Origin: Trissonchulus latispiculum
Lineage: Eukaryota; Nematoda; Enoplea; Enoplida; Ironidae
Reading direction: 5' to 3'
DNA length: 64,000 bases
NCBI GenBank assembly: GCA_030248195.1
Contig: JASAND010022252.1
Span: forward strand, 1 to 64,000
Shown here piece by piece: positions 52,592 to 64,000 of the stretch. Position 1 is the first letter of the stretch. Each line of letters begins with the position of its first letter. The notes under the pieces were generated by a model. That model saw only the letters and a list, made by a program, of their open reading frames with translations, was not told the DNA's origin and searched no databases. Both the position numbers and the translations under genes were made by a program.

Positions 52592-53014
52592 AAATTACAG
52601 GGGCCAGATCCAAAATTCATATAGCCTATCCGGATAAGGGTCATGGGGCAATGCTCCACAGCCAACCTTAGGCCCATCGGCCTGCCCCAATTAAAGAAGA
52701 CCCGGACAGAAGGATTGAAAACTTTGGAAAAATCTCCGAAAAAATCGAAATCCTGCTATGTACACAGACATATGGGGAGGCCCTGAGAGAAAGTCGTGCA
52801 TTGAAAAATTGAATCTGTCATATCTCAAAAACGGCTCGGCCGATTTTGCTCAAATTTGCACAGCATGTACCCCTCGTGAAGGGGTTTCTACTGGTACAAT
52901 ATGAAGGCTCTACCTCAACTCCTCCGCCGGCACCAGGGAAAACTATGTTCCAAGAGGCCGCAATACGCCTTTTTTCCCTATTCTAGGTAGTGCGCTGACG
53001 CGCACTACCTGATA
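52592..53014. other. Remaining insert sequence inside copy 5
   Basis: No gene. Near the right edge a GTAGTGCGC/GCGCACTAC pair forms a short inverted repeat (52984-53009). Confidence 0.35.
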
Positions 53015-53697
53015 TATGCAAATTTTAGAAAACTTTTAGATTTGCTTATTTTATACGGATGGAACATGTTATCGTGTAGAAAACAAAATTTTACTGAATT
53101 TTGGGCCAAACTAGATTCATTTTAATGCAAAAATTGGCAAAATTTGTTAAAATTTGCAAATTTGGCTTGAAATGGCACCATGCCCGATTTTTGTCATCTG
53201 GGATACAGATAACGGAATGATGTCAGGCAAAGTATATACCAATTTAATCTAGCGGCTCTATTACACTAAGTTAAGTGTTAATTTGACATTTGCTGCTAAC
53301 GGTTTAAAAATGATCTATTTTGAAAATTGGGTTTTCTTTTCCCGCCGAATGAAGGTAACTCCCAGATCGCACCACAGGCACTAGAGCCATATTGCACACA
53401 CCATCATCGTGAAGTTCGAGACATATCCTCTGTGAAACTGCAATCCGTTTTGGGCAAAAGTCTTTGTAGTAGTTCAGGGTGACCCTCCCAAAGTTGACCC
53501 TGTCTGAACCCCATGTTGAGACCAAAAATTCCAAAAAAATTTGCTGAGAAGCTGCGGGAGCATACCCTCTAGGGTTGTTTTGGACGCTCTTTAAGATAGG
53601 CTATTAAAATCCGATCTAGCTCATATGTATTGCTCGCACTGGCGATGGGTTTTCTTTTCCCGCATTTCAAAGTGGGTTTTCTTTTCCCGCCACGCTA

Positions 53698-54062
53698 TAA
53701 ATTGACTGCAGGAAGTCCTACACTAGCCCTCTGTGTTGAAGATAGGGCTTCAACTTGGTAAAACAGAGAAAATATATATGTACATGCTAAACATAGACAA
53801 ATATTATTTTGTCTATGGGGGTAAAATTTGTCTCCAGCAGGGGTAAAAATTCTTTTCCAACTGCTTGCAGCCCCTGTAAAATACCCTAAATGTACCCTTT
53901 TCAAAGTCGTGGATACGCCACTGCTGACAGACTGCCCTTTCAGTCGGTGATTTTGATTTTACTCGAAGTTTGGAACCACGGGCACCACGGAGTGAGATTA
54001 AGATACACAAACCAATTGAATTCTACGCACAGAAAAACTTAGGCATATGGATCGACCAAAAT
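53698..54062. other. Spacer, no feature recognised
   Basis: Between two element ends. No exon or repeat partner seen. Confidence 0.3.
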
Positions 54063-55324
54063 TATAGCAAGGTTCACAAAAAAAAATCACCCCGAAAATT
54101 CACAAAAAAAATCACCCACCTAGACGGCTAACAACAAGCCGCAGCAGGAAAATTTTTTGCATGGTAATAGCCACAAGTCCCAACCCCAACATATGTAAGT
54201 TTGGCTGCCGAGGCTCAACTCCTCCGACTAGGGTGCCCAAAATAGTCGACCCACCCAAAATCGGACCCTCGGACAACTCCGGACCAAAATTGAAATTTTT
54301 GCTGGTACTCACTATGGACTTTGCGCAGGTACCCCATATTATGCATGTGACATGTCCTAACTCTAAGCTATCCAACCATATATTGGATTCCCTGCCAGGT
54401 CCTCTGGGTTCGCCACCGGTGGGTGATTTTTTTGTGAACAAGTTCACAAAAGAAAAATCACTATCAACTTTTTGTAAAATGCCTCTGGGGCAACCGCTAG
54501 GGTAAAACTAATGCCAAATTCGAGCTCAGCCACCCGGAAAACCTATATAGAGCATGTTTTAGGTACCTCAACCCCCTTCTGGCAGACGGTCCGGCCGATG
54601 GACCCGGCCCGGACCCTCCGGACCCAGGGGGTGGTCAGGATCACCTATCTGGGCAAAGGCTACCTAAAAACTAATGCCAAATTTGAATTCTACGCACCGA
54701 AAAACCTATATAGGCGAGTTTTTAGGCTTCTGGGACCTAGAAATAAAATTTTTGGTCAGTCACGTGACCCCGACCCAGGCCACGTGACCCTAGGCCAAGT
54801 CACGTGACCATTCCAGATACGAAATTACTCCGCCAAATTGTTTGTTCTGTGCTTACTAGAGCAATAGAACACAAAATAAGTGGATTCCTAGCTTCGTGGT
54901 ATCAATAATAAAGGTCAAGCACATTGGTCTGGGTAGCCACTTTGGACCCGGGGGCCGAGAACCAAAATTCGAAGTTCAGCCTGTTCAAAAAAAACTTGGG
55001 GGTCCAAATTTTTTTACGTAATAACACTATGGACTATGCTCTATTTATGCATGAAAAGAAAAATTTCCTAGCTATATCCTGAGATCAGATCCGGTGGTGA
55101 TTTTTTTTGTGAACGAGTGATTTTTTTGTGAATTCGTTCACAAAAAAAAATCACAAAAATTTTTTATTACTCACGCTACACGAGGGCTACCGGCATGAAA
55201 TTTGCACCATATGTAGAGGGGGTCACTACCGTTCCATACGTACCAAAAGTTTTTCGATCGGACTTCATTTGCGAAATTGCCAGCAAAAATTCGATTTTTG
55301 ATTTTTTTTGTGAACCTTGCTATA
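54063..55324. mobile_element. TATAGCAAGGTTCAC element, shorter inverted copy
   Basis: The ends TATAGCAAGGTTCACAAAAA face each other. The sequence is the reverse complement of 31960-35163 with ~1.2 kb of its middle absent and without the hAT-like and G-tract MITEs. Multiple GTGATTTTTTTTGTGAAC motifs lie inside. No frame for a transposase. Confidence 0.75.
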
Positions 55325-55930
55325 CGGTTCTCGTATTTCTGGTTCCGTCAAAACGTATGGAACAGGGACCAATTTTAGCCTATTATCAAAAGCAGTTTTT
55401 TTAAATTGCCACCAAGTTAGTAACATTTCCTTCAACTTCTATGAAGAATTATAGCAATTCTGTTCACCATGAATTTTATTTTCCCATAATTTTTGCCTGT
55501 AGCGCCATTGCAATTATTAGTACAAGCTCTAGCTTACAGCAATGAACTGTTACGTAATTCAATTACATTTTTAGGTTTTTAAGTTGGCTTAGGGGCTCAG
55601 CTCTGTTCCCCTGCATAGATAAACCATTAGCTAGTGAAATTCATGCTATGTATATATAGCAACTGAAGACAAAAACAATAGAAAAATAGCGCTATTTTAA
55701 GCTTATTTTTAAAAACTTTTCGTTCAGAAATTCCTTGCCTGCCCTTCGCACATACTTTTGGGGCCCCAAGAAAAAATTGACCGAAGGATAGACTCAAATT
55801 GGCATTTGCAGTACGAGATAGTACGAGATGGCGCCATTCTAACCTTTCTGCACTGACTCAGCGCATTTAACAATATTGCAAAAATGCATTTATATGAAAC
55901 GCTCCAACAGGCAAAGCTTTGAGTTATATA
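55325..55930. other. Spacer, no gene recognised
   Basis: AT-rich. The left TA of the next element ends this stretch. Confidence 0.35.
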
Positions 55931-57468
55931 GGGGGGTGGGGCAACTTGGGAACCTGGGGCAACATGGGACAAAATTGACCTAACATTTGTTTAAGCCTAT
56001 ACTATACTATTCTCCCTTCTAATTTAGCAAAATTTATATTGTTCTGAAAGCACGTGACTTATACTTTCCAGTAAACAAAACATTGACGATGTACGTTTTA
56101 TGTGTGTCAATTTACATCCAACAGTACAAGTCACATTTTCGATCAAAAAAAAGGTATACCTTTTTCAAAGTTAAAAATTCCTGCTAAATTCCTACTGCGG
56201 AGCCATGAAAACATGTTTTATAGGGTAAAATATCCTGAATTTTTCAGGGGTACCAATATTTTTGTTGTAGCATTTTTTCAGTGTCCTCAGTAAGATCCCG
56301 TTCCAAGTAGACCCGAGCATACCAAGTAGCCCCGTTCTCAGCAATGGGGGGCAATTTGGAACAACACACGTTAAACACATAAATTCCAAGTAAGCCATGT
56401 ATATAATACATAAGTCCAAATCTTATACACCTGCTCCCTGTCTAGTGGACCCTCAGACTGTGTCTATTCCTCCTCTGAACACCTCAGTTACTACTGACGT
56501 CCAACCAGCACTGAGTCTGAATCAGAGTCAGCCCATGATGACAATAAGCCGGTTTCGTGCCCACAGAATCCGGATCTTCAGGTTCCTTCTGCGGTTTCTG
56601 AGGTGCCTTGCGGTGACTTTGTGGCGGTCAAATTCACCGACGTCACCGGAAAGGCCGCTTGGTCCGCCGGTAGCGTGAAGGTGTACTAATCCAGAAGACT
56701 GTACTCATCATTTGAAAAACCTACATGAGGATGCGACCAGAAAAACCATGACAAATGACGATTTCCGATATTTTCAGTGGCCGGCGAGAGATGATGATAC
56801 GGCTCTCCCTATCTTAGTATTTATTGCAGAGTGAATTTAGGGGGGAATTAGGATGCCGTAAAATTCTCTCCAAGCTTTCCGATTCCGTCTGTGACCTCAT
56901 AGAGGACATGTTAACCGAAGATTTGACCAAATCGTCGACTTTGTCTTCAACTCTTGGGGGGAAACTTTGTGCTACGTATATTAAACGTTTTCCGACTGTT
57001 TTTTGACAGTTTTTTCATTTCTATGCAATTATTTCCAGAACTTTGTTTAAAAAACTGCCTTAAAAGTGCAAATTTTAACATTGTTGTAATTTGACCTGAT
57101 TTATTTGCTTTAGGTGTTTGTGTAAGTAAAAAAGTTTGGTAGAAATTTGTTTGTCTTCAATTTCTCTACATTTTAGATAGGATGGGTTTCGGATAGACTC
57201 TACGAATTGAGTAATAGAAAGGTAAAAGCGTCAGCGGTCGTCATCTTGTACCAAGATGGGCCAAGGGGCTACTTGGTATGGGTAACTTGGTATGATGGAA
57301 TTTTAGGCCCAGTGCGCACACATGTCTACTATATAGAACAAGCTTTGCAGTCCCAAGTAGCCCCGAGCTCGCAGAATCGATAGGCATAATTTTTGTCTAG
57401 ACCAGTCAGGGCTATGATGAATGGCAGCATTTCTACCAAAATTTTTGTCCCAAGTTGCCCCACCCCCC
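55931..57468 (+). mobile_element. Tc1/mariner-pogo-type element with TA duplication
   Basis: The ends are GGGGGGTGGGGCAACTTGGG and (reverse) GGGGGGTGGGGCAACTTGGG, an at least 20-base match, with TA at 55929-55930 and 57469-57470. Internal CCAAGTAGCCCC motifs repeat near both ends. A decayed coding remnant lies inside. Confidence 0.75.
56430..56824 (+). pseudogene. Decayed transposase C-terminal remnant
   Basis: In shifting frames the readings CGDFVAVKFTDVTGKAAW and, further on, DFRYFQWPARDDDTALPILV resemble the C-terminal tail of pogo/Tigger-like DDE transposases. Stops and frameshifts separate them. No DDE catalytic core is visible. Assignment rests on pattern memory only. Confidence 0.35.
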
Positions 57469-57894
57469 TATATATATACTGCATTTTCTAGGCAATTAAG
57501 TTGGAGGTCGTCCTCCTCCACTTTACCCACTAGTGGGGGATAGATCAAAAGAGAAATTAATTTCATTAAAGTGAAATAAAATAAAAATCAATTCACTAGA
57601 ATAAATATGTATACAAATAACCTTACCAGTCACTAATAACGTAAGATCCACTTCCTCGAAAAAACAAGCACTGCTCCATTATTATCAGAGATTACTGCGC
57701 TTCTCTGTCTGAAATCAGCACTAAACCATATATATACAGTAGATGAGCGGGCTTATCTTAACTGGGGTGGGGGGTGGGCCATACGCATCGTTTCCTGGGG
57801 TGGGCTTGGGGCTGGGGGTATTCCCCAAACTATTTAACCTATTTTACCCTCTTCCAGAATTTTTGACATACCCTCCCCAACTTTTGGCCAAGAA
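57469..57894. other. Spacer, no gene recognised
   Basis: From about 57750 it is G-rich (ACTGGGGTGGGGGGTGGGCC) and may start the next repeat. Confidence 0.35.
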
Positions 57895-58410
57895 CAGCCA
57901 TTTTTGGACCCAAAACGTTAACTAAATTTGGCCGAAAAATGGTCATTTTTTGAAACATTTTTCTACCATTTTTACTTAAAACCGATTTAAACGGTGCAAC
58001 AACGCCTAAAACGTTAGAAACAGGCCTTATTACCTGAGTTACCGAAAATTTTGCATTTTTTGGCCATTTTTGAAATATCTGAGGTCCGAATTCATGGGGG
58101 GGTTGGGTGGAAGTCCGAGTATATACCCACCATAGTTTCCCTGGAACTTTGGGTCGGGGGGGGGGGGTTAAATCTTGGAAGGTTGGTCTTGGTGGTCGAC
58201 CCAAGAAATGTGCTTGGGGGTATATATACCCCCCACATCAACCCCCAGAATTCGGACCTCAGAAATTTCAAAAAACTGGCCACAAAATGCAAAATTTTCG
58301 GTAATTCAGCCCTTTCTTCTTCCAAATAAGGCCTGTTTTTAACGTTTTAGGCGTTTTTGCACCGTTTTAAAGTGAGTTTTTTGGCCAAATTAGGCTTATT
58401 TTGGTCAAAA
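57895..58410. repeat. Long inverted repeat (hairpin), ~150-200-bp arms
   Basis: The left arm (to ~58110) ends CTGAGGTCCGAATTC... and the right arm (from ~58235) begins GAATTCGGACCTCAG, continuing outward with matching ACCGAAAATTTTGCATTTT / AAAATGCAAAATTTTCGGTA and CCTAAAACGTT / AACGTTTTAGG. A loop of ~110 bases carries GGTTAAATCTTGGAAGGTTG, which reappears inverted near 59240 and 59360. Confidence 0.75.
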
Positions 58411-58465
58411 AAATCGCTAGGGGGAGGCCGGGAGGGGTTGGGGGGCAGCCGAAAGTTGGGGGAGG

Positions 58466-59194
58466 CAGGGGCGGATCCAGGGGGGGGGGCGCGGCCGTCC
58501 CCCTCCGTCGCGATTCGAAGGTAGGAAAAATTAAGGAGAGAAAGAACAAAAAGGGCAAAAAACAAAAAATTTCGCGCCTTCGGCGCGAATTTTGTATCTT
58601 TGAACCGCACATTTATTGCATTTGTGAAGAAAAAGCTTGAATGAAATGCATCCCATTTTTCGGGGAAAATTACCATTTTTGCCTAAAAATGTCAAGAATT
58701 TCGATAATAATAAGGTCAACATTGAGTCAGAAAGTCCATAATACAGTTAAAAACGTGTAGTTCTCGCAATAATAAATTATTTAAGCCAAAAATTTGGACT
58801 TTTTTGAAAATTTTTGCAAAATTTACCCTAAAAATGCCCAATTTTTGGCCATTTAGGCGCGACTACCACCCACCCCCCAGTTGGGGGACCGACCCAAAAA
58901 TCCGGCGACCTTTTTTTGGGAAATCCTAAATTTTTACCAAATTTTAGCAAATTTTACCTTAATTTCCCAAAAAATTCTCAATTTTTAGCAAAAATTTTTC
59001 GATTTTTAGCAAAAATTTTTCGATTTTTAGCAAAAATGTTTCGATTTTTGGCAAAAATTTGCCGATTTTTTAAAAAAATTTCTTAAAAACACTCAAATTA
59101 TGCATATAAACAGCTGAAAAAGTTTTCAAGGGGGGGGCCCGACCGACACCCCAAAGGGAGGGGCCCAAATCGCAAAGGGGGGGCGCCGCCACTG
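58466..59194. mobile_element. hAT-like element related to the one at 47288
   Basis: The left end is CAGGGGCGGATCC and the right end reads CAGTGGCGGCGCC in reverse. It shares TTCGAAGGTAGGAAAAATTA and a TTCGCGCCTTCGGCGCGAA hairpin with the earlier element. A ~22-base tandem (CAAAAATTTTTCGATTTTTA) covers about 58975-59065. No convincing target duplication. Confidence 0.45.
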
Positions 59195-59996
59195 GGTTCG
59201 GGGGGGTACCCCCATCACATTTCGGGGGTCGACCACCAAGGTTCCAAGATTTACCCCACCAAGACCCAAAGTTCCAGTCCACGGAAACTATGCCCCCACC
59301 CGAAGGAAACAATGGTACGCACCCTTCTCCATCACATTTCTTGGATCGACCACCAACCTTCCAAGATTTACCACCACCACCCCCCCCCCCCCCACAGGAA
59401 GAACTTGTTGTGTAAAATCATTGTAAATTTGGTGTAAATTAATACCATTTACAACGTTTTTACAGCGCTGTAAAAAGCGCTTTTCCAGTACTTTTTTATC
59501 GTGGCTTTACAGCGTTTTTACCACGTTCTAAAAATGTTGAAAAACAATTACTATGATTTTACCACGTTTATACAGCAGTGTAATTTTAACAATTCGCAAC
59601 AAACAACAACTGTGCGCATCCTAAAAATAAACAAAATTTTGATGGCCAAAATTTTTGGGTGACGGCGGTGGTGCGAAAGGAACACAGAGTAAAAACACAG
59701 AAAACTACATACATACGAATATAACTAACTCTATATATACATTAACTGGTCCAAATTACCCTAAAACTGTGTTAAAACACATTAAAACTGCTATTTATTA
59801 CGTTTTGCTATGGTGGCCAATCAATGTAAACTTATGGTAAATTTGTGATAAAAAGTTGTAAACTTATGGTAAATTTATGGTAAAAACATCGTAACTTATG
59901 TTGCTTCATTTTACCACATTTTTACCAAATTTTTCGATTGACTATTAGCGTGGTAAAATGTGAGTAATAACATGAAAAAAGCATGGAACACATAGG
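59195..59996. other. Repeat-rich sequence without genes
   Basis: 59200-59390 holds inverted relatives of the hairpin loop and a 15-base poly-C. 59400-59950 has GTAAA/TTTAC-rich short inverted motifs (TTTACAGCGCTGTAAAAAGC, GGTAAATTTATGGTAAAAAC), perhaps another MITE, but ends were not fixed. Confidence 0.4.
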
Positions 59997-60139
59997 CCCT
60001 ATTTCTTTAAAGATTAAACGGATTAGATTAAAATTAATCCGCATTAAAGAAATAGCACATCGGATTAAACGGATTGAAATTTAATCCAGCGAGTCAAACG
60101 AGTTAAACAGATTAAATTTAATCCTATTTCTTTAATGCA
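59997..60139. repeat. Small MITE-like palindromic repeat
   Basis: CTATTTCTTTAAAG and CATTAAAGAAATAG face each other, and GGATTAAACGGATTR-type units repeat in both directions. A third CTATTTCTTTAATGC closes the block. Confidence 0.5.
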
Positions 60140-60145
60140 CCTAGG

Positions 60146-61000
60146 TGTACAGTAGGGCGGGGATGCCCTACTGACAAAATTCAAGTGTTACCTAATTTGC
60201 ATATATTTTCATTTCCAATTTCTCTCAAATTCACGTGTTATGCATTGCTTCCTTGTCTACGCTTTTCGTCTGGAAACTTCCACCTAATCTGCATAATCTA
60301 ATTGGCATATTCCAAAATTGGGGCTTTAAAAGGGGGACACTTTTCACTGTAGGGGTATTCTAGTTGGACATTTCTCAAGACTTCTCTTCTACAAGCTCCA
60401 GTCTACAGGTTGGTAAGTCGCTTTTTGTAATTTGGGTCCCCTCGCGCTTCGAACTTCGGGGAGGAAAAGTAGAAGCCTCCCAGCCTGGAGATAGGTTGGG
60501 TGGGGGACTCCTGAAATTTATTGAGGGAGGGCGCCTAAATTTATTCGTCTTTATTCAAAATTCTACTTATTTACTTAATTTCCTTCTTCTGTTCTAAATT
60601 ATTCTTTCAATAAATTTTATATACGGCCACTCGGCCTAGTCTTTTATGTAGTTAGGGCTTAGTTTTTAGGTAGTTCGATAGGTAACTTTTCTAAATTTAA
60701 ATCTGGCAGTCAATTTTGAGTTAGGGCCACGTTAGGTCAAATCTCGTTGGTGAGGCTTGTCTTGGGCCGGCTTGGAACTATCTCCAGTCCAGGTTGCGTA
60801 TCCAGTCTATAGCGCACAGCACCCCCGTAAAGAGTCTTGTTGGGTCCCACTGACTCTGGGTCTCCAACTTGATTTCTTTACAATAGGCTGCCAGTTCCGG
60901 CCCCCAACCCTTTCAAAATTTTACTTGCTTTCTCTATGGTTTTGGGAGGCAATTTTCCCCGGATTTCGGGAGAATAAAGCAAGTTTTGCGGCTGTCCAGG
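60146..61000 (+). repeat. Candidate LTR of a second retroelement
   Basis: Begins TGTACAGTAGGGCGGGGATG, has a TATA-like GGCTTTAAAAGGGGG near 60322, and AATAAA at about 60610. This promoter-to-poly(A) order suits an LTR. The 3' end and a partner LTR are not identified. Confidence 0.3.
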
Positions 61001-62804
61001 GTTTAGGGAAGCCAATGTATTTTCCGGGGTACGGAAAATAAAATTCTTTTAGCAAAATTTTAACTTTTATAACTAAAATCACTTTTATTTTTTAATTCAG
61101 CCTCGCCTATTATTTAAATGCATTTTTGAACCTAAAACTGCATTTATTCTGAAACTTTTATCAGCTTATTGCCTAATTTTAACCTTTTTACGAATTTTAA
61201 AACCTTTTTTGATAACTAGAGATAAGAAACTGCAGCTCTGCGTGAGGAGACAGGAGCCTCTGATCCCTCTGCTCAGGCTAGCAGTTTAATGGATCTGGTG
61301 GAAAGGTCTCCTACTGCCGGCTATGGCACGGAGCAATAACCTTTTCCCCACCAGACATAGCAGAATCCGCCTCTATGTTAACAGAAGAAAACTGGTTGGA
61401 TCCTCAACTGGTTTTCAACAGTTCGCCTTGATTTGAGGGCGGAGTCTGCAGCTCGGATGTCGGGTCAGGCAACGCATGTACCAACATTAAAGCTGTATCA
61501 CCACCTCAGTTAGCTGTGAGGATGCCGGAATAAAGGCTCTTCATTCATTAATAGGCTCCCTTGGAAACGAGGTTGAGCTGTTGCCGGGCTTTGAGGTTCT
61601 GTTCCAACAAACTTACAGCTCTGGCGATTCAACGACCGCACACAGGAGGAGCCTCTCCTGTCCATGCTCACCCGCAGGAGGGTGTTTTCTGTGAGAGCCT
61701 CTTGGCCTCGCAGAGTTATGCTATGAGCCGGATCATGGCCATAGACCTCACATCGTGTGGTAGCTTCACAAAGTGGGCTAAGCAGTTTGCCTGGACGCTT
61801 CTTCTTCTTCTTCTTCAATGGTATAGTATGGCGGGTCAATGGAGCATACCTGTGGTCTCAGGTTTGAGCTTCGGGGCAGTCCAAAGCGTATATGCAGGGG
61901 CTTTGAACTTAAGCCCTGGGGACGAGTAGTCCTGCTTACTTGTATGGCTAGTAAGAGTCACCCCTGCTGGCTTGTCTTGTGTCCTGTAATGAGCCTGTTT
62001 ACCAGTTGTGTCCAAGTTCTCGGCACTGGGGCTATTCAAGGCGTACCTGCAAGGGCTTTGGACTTAAGCCCTGGGGAGCTGCAAGCCTTGGAGCTCTTGG
62101 TAGGGCCTTTGGGCGGCCGGATTATGGCTGGTGAATGATAAGTAGGGGTCAGGATCTGACGCTCAAATAATAAGAGCTACCAACATTGTAATGGCTACTT
62201 TTTCTATCCAAATATGGCCTTACTATGCTATGATCTAGCTTTCGAGGCTTGTACCGGACTAGCATCAGACTGGTCTTTAGCAAGCCTAGGCATGACGAAG
62301 CCTAGTACTGTTCCCTTCCGCCCGGAGATGGGTTGGGCCTGCCCGGCGAAGGGTAAGATAAGGTCCAAAACGGCGATGTTTTGTAGACCAGCTGGCTCCT
62401 TCCTATGGTATAAATCTACGGCGGAGGAACCTCATAGCCTCAACAGCGACGATGATCCTGGTGCCTCAATGGTGAAGACAACGGCGGATGTTGACCCAAA
62501 TCCTTGGTTAGTACCTACCAGTCCCCAAACACTATTATCCTTCCTCCTCTGATCCTATGATCCATGACTACTCTACTGTGACTCTATTTCTGATCCTACA
62601 TTATGATCCTCTACTATGATCCTCAATTATGACTTACTCTCAACTTGGATTATTGCTCAATTCTGCCATTCCCTATTGTGACTGCCATTACAAACTGTGA
62701 TCTACCTCCCGACCAGTGACTTTAATCCCAGTCCCGAAAGAAAGAAAACATAAGAATAATAAGTATGGTTGTTTTGAAACTAACGCTAAATCTATTTATT
62801 GCTT

Positions 62805-62805
<1 letters not shown>
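61001..62805 (+). other. Possible LTR-element interior without intact genes
   Basis: Two degenerate units with GGGCTTTGAACTTAAGCCCTGG-like text lie at about 61873-61926 and 62028-62082. CGGCGGA motifs and GATCCTAxTATGATCC repeats follow at 62415-62640, echoing the first 2.1 kb of the window. No frame with recognisable gag or pol domains is present. The 122-residue frame at 61561 is not recognised. Confidence 0.3.

Positions 62806-62878
<73 letters not shown>
62806..62878. repeat. (TA)n microsatellite
   Basis: An uninterrupted TA run at the left border of a foldback element. Confidence 0.97.
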
Positions 62879-62882
<4 letters not shown>

Positions 62883-63778
62883 GTAGTAATTTCTGTATTC
62901 AGTAAATACTGTATTTACTGGCCGATTTCAGTAAATACAGTATTTACTAGTAAGAATGGTATTTTCTTTAAACTTCCTATCTTTACACGTAAATACCATT
63001 TTTACTGAAATTCGTCCAGTAAATACTGTATTTTCTAGTAAATACTGTATTTTCTAGTAATTTCTGTATTTTATGTTTAACGCCGTTGTCTACTGTGTGT
63101 CGCTGGGGAAACAAAGGGCATGCTGACGTCATAATCAAAGTCATAGGATAGGTCATACATAACCACATGTGTAAAAGGGGGTGCATGAAAACAAATTTCT
63201 GAAGTTAAATAAACTACATAGTTTACAAAATCACAAATACTTTCACGTTAACCTAAAACAGTAAAAACAGTTTTGCCGACATCTTAATTAAAAATTAATT
63301 TTGCGTTTGCTTAAACGTTTTGCCCAAGGTTTTAAAATATACGTTTGCTTAAAGTTTTAAATTTGCTATTTGCGAATTTTTTAGCTTTGGAAACGTAATC
63401 AGATTTAAAACCAAAGTAACTTTGTTAATTTTTAATTAATGCATCATTCATTATGATTAATAGGTATCTATTTTCTAAGGCTAAAATAATTTGTAATTTA
63501 TGTAACTTCAGAAATTTGTTTTCATGCACCCCCTTTTACACATGTGGTTATGTATGACCTATCCTATGACTTTGATTATGACGTCAGCATGCCCTTTGTT
63601 TCCCCAGCGACACACAGTAGACAACGGCGTTAAACATAAAATACAGAAATTACTAGAAAATTAATACAGTATTTTTGGACAATTTCAGTAAAAATGGTAT
63701 TTACGTGTTTAAAGTTTAAAATAGGAAGTTTGAAAATACCATTCTTACTAGTAAATACTATATTTCAAGATATCAACC

Positions 63779-63780
<2 letters not shown>
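62879..63780. mobile_element. Foldback element inserted in (TA)n
   Basis: Arms of ~275-330 bp (about 62879-63206 and 63504-63780) are inverted copies, including GGAAACAAAGGGCATGCTGA / TCAGCATGCCCTTTGTTTCC. The outer arms contain repeated CAGTAAATACTGTATTTACT palindromes. Both ends touch (TA)n. Confidence 0.8.

Positions 63781-63862
<82 letters not shown>
63781..63862. repeat. (TA)n microsatellite
   Basis: A TA run with one TG interruption, on the right border of the foldback element. Confidence 0.95.
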
Positions 63863-63864
<2 letters not shown>

Positions 63865-64000
63865 TTTGTTTGCCAAAGTTCTCAAAATTAACAAAACTTA
63901 TAGCCAAAAATTAACCTAAATTCTTCTAGTTTACTAAAATTTTTCTCGTTTGCTAGTTCTGTGAGGCGTCCGGGGATGGACAAACAGTCCCTATAAATTT

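Larger units (their letters stand above)
49133..53697. mobile_element. TAGCGCG-family element, copy 5, expanded by nested insertions
   Basis: The left end is TAGCGCGGCGTGAAATAAAA and the right end reads inverted as TAGCGTGGCGGGAAAAG. Family sequence occupies 49133-49530 and about 53015-53697; the ~3.5 kb between belongs to later insertions. Subterminal motifs are CGGGAAAAGAAAACCCA, with GA where copy 3 has AA. Confidence 0.7.

Noticed and set aside
61510..61929. Frames of 109 and 122 residues on opposite strands
   Set aside because: No domain, no splice context, and Cys/Ser/Leu-rich translation of a probable retroelement leader. Not supported as genes.

Overview
This is eukaryotic, AT-rich animal-type DNA. 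GT-AG introns with phase-matched exons, single-pass membrane proteins with modular cysteine-rich ectodomains, and a mix of Ty3/gypsy, Penelope and hAT elements point to an invertebrate metazoan. The species cannot be named from the sequence, although an early-branching marine animal such as a sponge would fit. Most of the 64 kb is transposon-derived, with insertions nested in insertions. Only the left half holds host genes that can be modelled with confidence.

Layout. 0-9 kb: a 3'-truncated Ty3/gypsy-like element whose domain order is Gag, then an F-like envelope, then protease, then reverse transcriptase. It is all in one frame, interrupted once by an in-frame TGA. 9-11.4 kb: a dispersed repeat with tRNA-like pol III boxes, then the last two exons of a + strand membrane protein. 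11.9-12.9 kb: a non-autonomous hAT element with a perfect 8-bp target duplication. 12.95-22.0 kb: a complete-looking seven-exon gene in which every intron is phase 1. It encodes a signal peptide, four cysteine-rich modules resembling the C-terminal segment of MGAT5-type glycosyltransferases, a transmembrane segment and a basic tail. Its introns carry foldback elements and (TA)n tracts. 23.2-36.1 kb: a - strand gene of unknown function with at least four exons. Its large introns hold a head-to-head Penelope pair flanked by a 15-bp duplication, a foldback element and a 3.2-kb DNA transposon.

37-64 kb is almost wholly mobile or repetitive: five copies of a family with TAGCGCGGCGGG-type ends, an inverted partner of the 3.2-kb element, two foldback elements with ~300-bp arms, two arrays of a 139/149-bp unit, hAT and pogo-like elements, several ~350-bp MITEs built around G and C homopolymer tracts with 5-bp target duplications, and a candidate second LTR region. 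Three short protein-like stretches may be stray host exons.

The most notable items are the Gag-Env-PR-RT order with its TGA junction, the MGAT5-like modular receptor gene, the Penelope palindrome, and the nested-insertion record that gives empty sites for several unnamed MITE families.
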